DNA of 5,769 nucleotides from Globobulimina sp. (taxonomy: Eukaryota; Foraminifera; Rotaliida). The notes under the pieces are model-generated. The model did no database searches and was not told the origin of the DNA. It was given only the letters and a program-made list of their open reading frames with translations. Positions 1-5,769 of this stretch are shown piece by piece. Where the stretch lies: positions 1-5,769 of the forward strand of contig PIVH01000446.1 in NCBI GenBank assembly GCA_003354225.1, read 5' to 3'. A program made the translations under genes and the position numbers. Each line of letters opens with the position of its first letter. The stretch's first letter is position 1.

Positions 1-1
1 A

Positions 2-554
2 TTGATGGTATTATTTGTAACCACAATCGTTTGTGCAAGAAATCAAACAGTATATCATACATCATATGGTTGGGATGATAATTCGCCACCATCCGCGCAG
101 ATCGCGTATCCAAAAAGTGATGGTTATCCAACCAAACATAACCAAGCATATGAAGGCACAGGTATAGAATTATATAATTATATATATAACTGAATAGTTT
201 ATACAATTAATATTAATTAAAGGCACGTATGCGGATCCAATTACATTTGCAACCGACAAAGATGAGCTTGCCGTAGGGAGTATTGTGTGGGTGGCAGATT
301 TGCATAAATATTTTATAATGGAGGATGACTGCGAAGCGTGTGACTCAGATTGGAGGCATGGAAAATGGCATATTGATTTATGGATGGGTCCCGGCAAAGC
401 TTTGCCAGCAAATAAATTATATGCATGCGAGGATTATATCACAAAATCTGGTGTTACAATCATAATTGATCCTGCTCAGAATTTACCCGTTGATAAGACA
501 CCTTTAATCAATCCAAGTACTGCTGATTGTACTGCTGTAATATATAGAAATTAA
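2..554 (+). CDS. Secreted double-psi beta-barrel-like protein (RlpA/3D-like family), two exons, probably 5' partial
   Basis: The coding path is 2-161 joined to 223-554, ending in TAA. Splicing makes the continuous motif EGTGTYADPITFAT, which strongly supports the join. The first ATG is at 5 and would give 162 residues. That leaves only about 11 hydrophobic residues (MVLFVTTIVCA) before the mature region, too short for a normal signal peptide, so the true start is probably upstream of the window. Numbered from that ATG, visible blocks are YGWDDNSPP (21-29), GTGTYADPITFAT (51-63), KYFIMEDDCEAC (81-92), HIDLWMG (102-108) and a Cys at 121 and 155. From memory, not a search, these blocks match secreted proteins of fungi and some bacteria such as actinomycetes, probably with a double-psi beta-barrel fold. 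Cys89, Cys92, Cys121 and Cys155 could form disulfides. Biochemical function is unknown to me; wall binding or inhibitor roles are only possible. The family is fairly sure, the fold moderately sure. Confidence 0.72.
162..222 (+). other. Intron of the secreted-protein gene (61 bases, GT-AG)
   Basis: The donor is G|GTATAG and the acceptor AATTAAAG|GC. The intron is almost pure A/T and contains an in-frame TGA (191-193). It interrupts a Gly codon after its first base (phase 1). Removing it joins two frames into an unbroken conserved motif (GTG|TYADPIT), so the boundaries are well supported without transcript data. Confidence 0.85.
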
Positions 555-892
555 TGTATATACATAGTTGCGATATTGCGTATAAGTCATCAAACTGCAC
601 TTCATCAGTTCTTGTTAGTTAATACATTCGATAAACAATTGAGGCCATTAAAACAAAAATAAAAAAAGTATGAATATGAACATGATAGACGATTGATAGT
701 TAGATGATAATTTTTTATATGGATTCGACTGATTTTCTTTTTGTTATTAATAAAAGCTAAAATAAAATAAAAATACAAACTAACATGAAAAATATTAAAA
801 TAAAATTGAAAAAAATAAGAAAAGAAAAAAACAAAACATTTGAAAGTTAACTTTCCTGCATATTGTAAAAATACTTTTTTCACTCAAATTTA
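555..892. other. Convergent intergenic region, A-rich on the plus strand; no gene seen
   Basis: This 338-base gap lies between two convergent stop codons and must hold both 3' UTRs. From about 640 to 840 the plus strand is dominated by A runs (AAAATAAAATAAAAATAC-type sequence). An AATAAA at 658-663 is a possible poly(A) signal for the plus-strand gene. A perfect 14-base palindrome, GAAAGTTAACTTTC, sits at 842-855. Open frames here encode only low-complexity Phe/Tyr/Lys/Asn strings and lack an ATG start, so I call no gene. Confidence 0.7.
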
Positions 893-894
893 TT
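889..894 (-). promoter_or_regulatory. Possible poly(A) signal AATAAA overlapping the stop of the minus-strand gene
   Basis: On the minus strand the coding region ends ATT TAA TAA ATT TGA. The hexamer AATAAA spans the tandem TAA stop codons. It has the right sequence, but it lies unusually close to the coding end, and A/T richness makes chance hexamers common here. Confidence 0.3.
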
Positions 895-2953
895 AAATTT
901 TCCTGAAGATTTTAATTGAAGATTCGTTGGATTCATTATAATTTTTATTGTTTTCGAGCACATGTTGTCTCATCAAATTTCTTTGTTTTGTCCATCGATC
1001 AATATTCCAATCAGTCCCAATTTGTAAACTCGGAAATTCATGAATTAAATCAAATAAATTCTTGTCACAAATTTCGAAAAATCTGCTCAATTTATCAAAT
1101 GTATCGATGTCACTCAAATGATATGAATATTTCTGATTTTTAGTAAAAGTATTATTCGATAATTTCCTTTGATTTTCCACGCTCATAATTTGATTCATAT
1201 TATTTGTATCTTTATAATATTCCATGCATTCATTCATTTCATCCTCGGATTTAGAATCGTTGATATTTACGATGCAATGAACATATTTTGCTGAACGTAC
1301 TATATTTTCATATAACCATTCAGATTGAACCAATTTCAATTTATAAAATGAAGATTTATCATTATATTCCTTCAACGATTTCATCCAAATCAACACATTG
1401 ATATAAGGGCACAAATCTGGAACAGCCAAATTTTGATATGAATGATCGCTCCATCCATTATGTTTGGACAAAGCAACTCTAATAATTTCATTTCGAGTTT
1501 CTTCACTTTGGTTTGTTTGGTTCAATAAAGGAATCAGTTTATTTTCAATTTTTGCATTAAATATTTGTGACGATATCTTTCTGAATTCTTGATTGAATGC
1601 ATAAATACTTCGTGATCCCGACAAACGGAAATTTTTCATTCGTGAATAACTTTGAGTTAATTTTTCACGAATTGAATATATAAAAATTGTTTCAGCGAAA
1701 TATAATGACATTATTTGTGGAACGAATGGCTTTGTATTATATCCAGAACAGCGATCTCCTGAATATAATTTATTAAATGCCGAATTCCATAAATCTGGAG
1801 AGATTCGCTGCAAATATTCATCAATCAAACAGTTAACATTTCTGACATTCTTTTTAATTTTACATAAATTGAGTTGGTTTTTCTTTGTATTATTACAAAA
1901 ATAACATTTTGACCAATAAAATCGATCATATCTTTTTTTTTGATGACTGAATGATTTCAAATAAAATGCAAATAAATCATTTAATAAAGATGTTCCTCCG
2001 TTGGTTGATCCAATCACAACCAAAGACGGGTGATTAGGCAATGTATTATTACTATTCTTTAATTCTGTCATTGTCTCCGACTGCAATGATTGCAACGATA
2101 TCATATTATTTTCAGTCATCGTGTTTGTATTTTTGATCCAGTAAATGATGGACATCCAAACGAATGTAATATTAAAAAATAAAAGCCATTTCAAGTTGAA
2201 ACGAGAAGCAGCATTTTTATTTTCACATTCATCCGTTACAATTACTGTATTTGTGCTGTGACTGCTCGTTTCTATAAAACGTTGGTGTACGGATATGAGA
2301 TTATACAATTTTCCAGAAAGAGGAAGGTCATATGCATCCCTATAGAATCCCAACACATAAATGCTATTCTGAGCGGTTGCAATTACTGACGGGTCCAATG
2401 GGGATAACATACCGTCATAATATCCAAACAAATCAGCACCTCCAAACGCAAATATTTTAGATACATCGACGATTGCTTTTGACCACTGTCCCAAAACAAT
2501 TACAGCATCTGATCCCATCACATATGTAGGGCTTCCATTATTGGCTAAGCAATTTCTGACAGTTAATGGCATTAAATATTTGCTCCACATGTCCAATATT
2601 AAAATTTGTGATGTATAGGGAGGACATTTCATATATGATAAAATAAATAAAATATCAATTTGTGGATTTTGGGGTATCTGATCATGATATCGATCGAGAC
2701 CAAGGTTTGATAGACCTGCGACATCACGTACTGTCATATCAGACCAATTGGGTGGATTTGGTACATCTAATACAAACTGACTATACCATATACGATTTCC
2801 TTTGAAAATGAATATTGCATCATTCCAAAATCCTACAAATTTATTTTGTTCATCATTTGGCAAATTACCTAAATACGCACATTTTGTGACGGCATTCGCG
2901 GTGAATATATTTAAAAATAAGGTTGTTAATATTATTAATAATGTTGCTATCAT
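893..2953 (-). CDS. Membrane-anchored sulfotransferase-like protein with an N-terminal kelch-like region
   Basis: One uninterrupted frame of 686 residues. The ATG at 2953 is the only ATG after an upstream in-frame TAA at 3026-3028. Order of parts: a hydrophobic N-terminus (residues 2-19, signal peptide or anchor); residues 42-228 with four strand-rich blocks about 50 residues apart (AIFIFKG, ILFILSY, AVIVLG and SIYVLG), resembling degenerate kelch blades; a second hydrophobic segment (255-273); a low-complexity linker; then a sulfotransferase-like domain (about 308-650). The domain call rests on VVIGSTNGGTSLL (312-324, cofactor loop), IRx7S with Arg429 and Ser437 in IFIYSIREKLTQSYS (3'-phosphate motif), LVQSEWLYEN (541-550) and the C-terminal LSRFFEICDKNLFDLI (622-637). 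Family members move sulfate from PAPS to glycans or other acceptors, usually in the Golgi. Oddly, the loop Lys/Arg is Asn318 and the usual RdPxxR is REKLTQ, so activity is uncertain. The sulfotransferase call is fairly sure; kelch is tentative. Confidence 0.7.
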   Translation of the reverse strand: MIATLLIILTTLFLNIFTANAVTKCAYLGNLPNDEQNKFVGFWNDAIFIFKGNRIWYSQFVLDVPNPPNWSDMTVRDVAGLSNLGLDRYHDQIPQNPQIDILFILSYMKCPPYTSQILILDMWSKYLMPLTVRNCLANNGSPTYVMGSDAVIVLGQWSKAIVDVSKIFAFGGADLFGYYDGMLSPLDPSVIATAQNSIYVLGFYRDAYDLPLSGKLYNLISVHQRFIETSSHSTNTVIVTDECENKNAASRFNLKWLLFFNITFVWMSIIYWIKNTNTMTENNMISLQSLQSETMTELKNSNNTLPNHPSLVVIGSTNGGTSLLNDLFAFYLKSFSHQKKRYDRFYWSKCYFCNNTKKNQLNLCKIKKNVRNVNCLIDEYLQRISPDLWNSAFNKLYSGDRCSGYNTKPFVPQIMSLYFAETIFIYSIREKLTQSYSRMKNFRLSGSRSIYAFNQEFRKISSQIFNAKIENKLIPLLNQTNQSEETRNEIIRVALSKHNGWSDHSYQNLAVPDLCPYINVLIWMKSLKEYNDKSSFYKLKLVQSEWLYENIVRSAKYVHCIVNINDSKSEDEMNECMEYYKDTNNMNQIMSVENQRKLSNNTFTKNQKYSYHLSDIDTFDKLSRFFEICDKNLFDLIHEFPSLQIGTDWNIDRWTKQRNLMRQHVLENNKNYNESNESSIKIFRKI

Positions 2954-3066
2954 TGAATACAAATAATTGTTGCGTATATTTGAAACCGTATAGAATGGGG
3001 ATGAAGATCGAGAAGGCGAAATATTTTAATTTAGTGTAAAACGTTTTGATTTGCTAGTACGTGATC
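2954..3066. promoter_or_regulatory. Short divergent intergenic region, probable bidirectional promoter
   Basis: Only 113 bases separate the ATG of the minus-strand sulfotransferase-like gene from the ATG of the plus-strand F-box gene, so both promoters and both 5' UTRs must share this space unless upstream exons exist. In-frame stops lie upstream of both starts: TAG at 3055-3057 for the plus gene and TAA at 3026-3028 for the minus gene. I cannot name a specific element. TATATTT at 2975-2981 and ATATTTTAAT at 3021-3030 are A/T-rich stretches of unknown meaning. Confidence 0.5.
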
Positions 3067-5478
3067 ATGGCAGATGTCACACTCCATCCACAAACACTAT
3101 CACAGCCTAAAAACAACCCAAATCTCCAAACCCATGAAGGCAAAGAAGAACATGAAGAAAAAATTGTATTATCCCCACTCATCGTAATAATATTGGAAAA
3201 TCCATTGTATTCAATTGATCCCTTACTACTCATTCGAATATGTTCTTTTTTAGACATGTTATCCGTTATGCGATTTGAATGTGTGTCGTTACGCTTATCT
3301 AAATTTCTAAAGAAAAATATCAAATTGCAATCTTTGCACGAAACAAACACGGATTACCTCATCGACAATGCTCTCCATAACCTGACACATCACCAATACC
3401 CAAATAAAGCGGAGCAAAAAGCCAACGAAGAACAAACAATACCAATTTACAGCGAATTAAGATACCGATTTCCAAACCATCATCAATATGATCATTACAT
3501 ATTACTCGAAACAGACAAAAATATATTTGCAGGATATCAACACATCAAACAATTGTATTTACGCATAATTCCACCCAATGCCACAGATTTGATATCCAAT
3601 CCATCCTCTTCGTATTTGAGCAAATTCCATAAACATAAACAAGAAAATCAAACCGATTCCAAACAAGCAGAGGAGGACCATGACCAAGACGATAATATGG
3701 ATTATTTGCTGCTCAATTCTGCGAAAAAGAGGGATTTTTCGAGTCGTCCGCCCATCACAAAAGTAGAAACGTCCATATATTCGCGCTCAATATTTGCGTA
3801 TTTCGACCATTATTTTCAGAAAATCAACCATTTAATTATCGAATTTGACCCTTATTTATTTACAGCCACGTTTTTAACGTTTAACATCCCAAAGATATTA
3901 AGCAAAATTACTAGATTATCATTGATAAAATCATTGCAATCACATTCCAACACATTTCCAATGACATCGCGCGATATATATTGTCATGAATGTGTATCGT
4001 TGTTGCAATATACGCGAAATTTGAAGGAATTGATCTTCAATTTTCCATTAAGCAGTGATTTTTATCCCGTTATAAATAATTTAGAATCCTTAAAGGTGCG
4101 TAAATAGTTTTTCGTTTTTCTAGTTTGAAACTGAACGCAATTTTTATTTGCAGTTTGAAATTGATTTTTGAGTTTTTTTGTTTTTTTTCATATTTAGGTA
4201 ATGCATCGAATCGGAATAGAAGCAGCGGACGAAAATATATACAGTCCCTACGCACAAAACATAGTGACCATCAACGAAAACAACACGACGATAATCTCCA
4301 ATGTGAAATTGCAAGAATCGCTGATCAAATACTTCAGTCCCTCCATCCGCTCGTTGCACTTACATGGCAGCAAAGGCCTATTGAACGCATTCGGTTTATT
4401 GACGGCAATGGACGACGAGACCTTAACGCAATCCATTTGCGAGAAAAATAAAGTTTTCTTTGGTTTGCACGAGCTATGCATCCATTGCAGCGAATCCATT
4501 TATGATTTCTTATACAAATATATGTCGATTGTGCCGCAGTTGAAAAGATTGCAATTAGTATTTGGTAAAAACAGCAACGTTTCCTCTTTTATCGCAATCT
4601 TAAAACACTTCCATGCCAATTGTGTGCTGAATATGTCCTACAACGCAGACAGAGATAATTTATTGCAGTATTATTATAATTATTATATTTATTATGGTTT
4701 GGTTTCGCCGATTTCGAACCAAGCCAAACAGCTACGATTTTTATATGTGATTACAAAGAAAACGACGCATTCTCAGAATTATAATTTATTGTCGCAGTTA
4801 GCTGCGTTTTTACGAGATACGAAAATAAGTTTGTTGCATTTTCGATTATTGATACAATATTCGTACTGGAACACCAATGATTTGATGGCTGTGATTCAAT
4901 TATTTGCCGGCAATCCTTTTATTTTCGGGCGGGATTCCATTTCGTATCAAATTATAATGCCATTACAAAGGAGATATAAACAATCGTCGCAGTCGCAAAT
5001 TAAAAATCAAATTAAAAATATCGCGGATGAGTATAAATATAAAGAACATGAAAAATATAAATCCATTCCGGCTGGCAATGATATGGCAGTTTTGCCGCCT
5101 GTGATTGATGGAAATTCATTGAAAGGCATTGCCTCATTTGTTAAGCAAAAAAATGTGGGCAAATTGCAAGTGATTACATCCCCGAAAGTGAATGGAATGA
5201 AGAAGGATGATTCGGATATTGTAATTGTTGAGAAATTGCCGGTTGCCGTTGAAGCAAAAGAAAAGTATGAATGTTATAAAGATTTTGTATATCGACAAAA
5301 CGAGGAATATAAGAATGAGAATAATCATCGTAAAATATACAAAGATAAAATTACACACAATTTGTTGTCACAAAATGGTGATGATGTTGAGGTTGAGAAT
5401 AATGATTTTTTTGTAACCAAACATGTAAATCATTCAAAATGGATCAATGAATGCTATTATTGTGATCTCTTAAAATAA
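3067..5478 (+). CDS. F-box protein with LRR-like segments, two exons
   Basis: The coding path is 3067-4095 joined to 4198-5478, giving 769 residues. The ATG at 3067 has A at -3 and G at +4 and an in-frame TAG at 3055, so the start is well placed. Residues 45-84 read as an F-box: NPLYSIDPLLLIRICSFLD, then a Val-Met-Arg-Phe helix and CVSLRLSKFL. This motif normally binds Skp1 in SCF ubiquitin ligases. LRR-like hydrophobic strand patterns follow, for example INHLIIEFDP (253-262), LKELIFNFPL (319-328), LESLKVMHRIGI (339-350, across the splice), LHELCIHC (433-440) and LKRLQLVF (458-465). They probably form an irregular substrate-binding solenoid. Residues 185-210 are an acidic, Gln/Asp-rich insert, and about 600-769 is a Lys/Glu/Asn-rich, probably disordered tail. 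A Tyr-rich patch (501-509) and three CxxC pairs (306, 437, 762) are notable. The F-box is probable; the substrate is unknown. Confidence 0.72.
4096..4197 (+). other. Intron of the F-box gene (102 bases, GT-AG)
   Basis: The donor is AAG|GTGCGT and the acceptor TTTTTTTTCATATTTAG|GTA, a strong T tract followed by AG. Splicing is phase 0 between Lys343 and Val344 and joins an LRR-like run, NNLESLK|VMHRIGI. Retention would end the protein at TAG 4105-4107, three residues past the junction. Two further AG sites after pyrimidines occur inside the intron, at 4122-4123 and 4152-4153. Using either one leads to TGA at 4169-4171. Confidence 0.8.
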
Positions 5479-5769
5479 CAACACTTTTAAATAATATTTT
5501 TTTAATATATAATTATGATATGAAGACTTGCATTTTAAAACCAAACCTTACTCTTTGTTTTGTTTAACTTCCATCAAAATCATCAAGAACTTGCTTAACC
5601 GCATTAAAACCAGTTGTTTAATAAAGTTCAAACGGTGTTCTAAATATTTATCAAAAAAAAAATTAAGATTCCAATTTTTTTGTTTGTATTTTTGTCATTG
5701 GAATAAATGATGAAAAATATCATGAAGTGCACCATACATCATCATACTATCGAATAGATGATAAAAAAC
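5479..5769. other. 3' flank of the F-box gene; A/T-rich, with a weak minus-strand exon candidate
   Basis: This stretch must include the F-box 3' UTR. Poly(A)-signal-like AATAAA hexamers lie at 5620-5625 and 5702-5707. No complete gene can be supported. A plus-strand open frame at 5528-5707 has no ATG and codes a basic low-complexity string. On the minus strand, an acceptor-like T tract with AG at 5640-5641 precedes a 92-base open stretch ending in TAA at 5548. Confidence 0.5.
5548..5639 (-). CDS. Candidate last exon of a convergent minus-strand gene (weak, partial)
   Basis: Read on the minus strand, CTTAATTTTTTTTTTGAT followed by AAATATTTAG forms a plausible branch region, T tract and AG acceptor. 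It closely resembles the ATATTTAG acceptor of the F-box intron. The following 92 bases, entered after one carried base, read HRLNFIKQLV, then LMRLSKFLMILM, then EVKQNKE and TAA: an amphipathic, Leu/Met/Lys-rich sequence that could be a C-terminal helix. The matching donor would lie in the last about 130 bases (for example GTATGG at 5732-5737) or outside. No family is recognisable and an A/T-rich chance open frame of this size is common, so confidence is low. Confidence 0.18.

Noticed and set aside
171-218. Palindromes TATATAATTATATA and AATTAATATTAATT
   Set aside because: They lie inside an intron that is nearly pure A/T, where such palindromes arise from composition alone.
605-883. Minus-strand open frame with a hydrophobic Phe/Tyr-rich product
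   Set aside because: It begins at a GTG, not an ATG, is low in complexity and simply reflects A runs on the plus strand in an intergenic region.
916-1143. Plus-strand open frame opposite the sulfotransferase-like gene
   Set aside because: It lies antisense within a long recognised coding region and shows no family motif.
893-2953. Pseudogene status for the sulfotransferase-like gene because of the altered cofactor loop
   Set aside because: The 686-codon frame is fully open with no frameshift, even across a run of nine A on the coding strand (1922-1931 region). That indicates selection for the protein despite the diverged motif.
3054-3350. Minus-strand open frame opposite the start of the F-box gene
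   Set aside because: It is antisense to the F-box motif, crosses the shared promoter and has no recognisable motif.
5134-5358. Minus-strand frame coding a strongly hydrophobic string
   Set aside because: This is the antisense of the Lys/Glu/Asn-rich tail, which automatically reads as Phe/Ile/Leu.
5548-5639. Shared peptide RLSKFL between the minus-strand exon candidate and the F-box (residues 76-81)
   Set aside because: The codons differ and the match does not extend beyond six residues, so it gives no evidence of a second F-box copy.
5528-5707. Plus-strand open frame after the F-box gene
   Set aside because: It has no ATG, a basic low-complexity product and no supported splice link; it is most likely 3' UTR.
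595-5731. Inverted 10-base match TGCACTTCAT (597-606) and ATGAAGTGCA (5722-5731) near the two ends, as for terminal repeats of a mobile element
   Set aside because: Several 10-base inverted matches are expected by chance in a window this long. The match does not extend, and no transposase gene lies between.
1-5769. CRISPR array, insertion sequence, tRNA or rRNA genes
   Set aside because: I saw no regularly spaced repeats, no transposase motifs and no cloverleaf or rRNA-like blocks on either strand by reading.

Overview
The window looks like nuclear DNA from an AT-rich, compact eukaryotic genome. Two genes carry recognisable GT-AG introns of 61 and 102 bases with T-rich acceptors. There are no Shine-Dalgarno sites or operons, and the proteins are eukaryotic in kind: an F-box protein and a membrane-anchored sulfotransferase-like protein. 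All three genes end in TAA, and the standard code reads them cleanly. A protist or an early-diverging fungus fits, but the sequence alone does not fix the lineage.

Layout from left to right. (1) At 2-554 (+) is a two-exon gene for a small secreted protein whose signal peptide is probably cut by the window edge. Its motifs place it in a family of fungal and bacterial secreted proteins that probably have a double-psi beta-barrel (RlpA/3D-like) fold. (2) At 555-892 is an A-rich convergent intergenic region with no supported gene. (3) At 893-2953 (-) is an intron-free gene of 686 residues: an N-terminal hydrophobic segment, a degenerate kelch-like region, a second hydrophobic segment, then a sulfotransferase-like domain. 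The Lys/Arg expected in its 5'-phosphosulfate-binding loop is Asn. (4) At 2954-3066 is a 113-base gap between two divergent start codons, probably a shared promoter. (5) At 3067-5478 (+) is a two-exon gene for a 769-residue F-box protein with LRR-like segments and a charged, low-complexity tail. Its intron holds a small internal duplication and several acceptor-like sites. (6) At 5479-5769 is a downstream region. Its minus strand holds a weak candidate for the last exon of a convergent gene.

Nothing shows the three genes to be one pathway. Genes 1 and 2 plausibly act in the secretory pathway or at the cell surface, and the F-box protein is presumably a cytosolic ubiquitin-ligase adaptor. I found no mobile element, CRISPR array, rRNA, tRNA or clear viral element. 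The most unusual item is the kelch-like plus sulfotransferase architecture with an altered cofactor loop and a membrane topology that is hard to reconcile.
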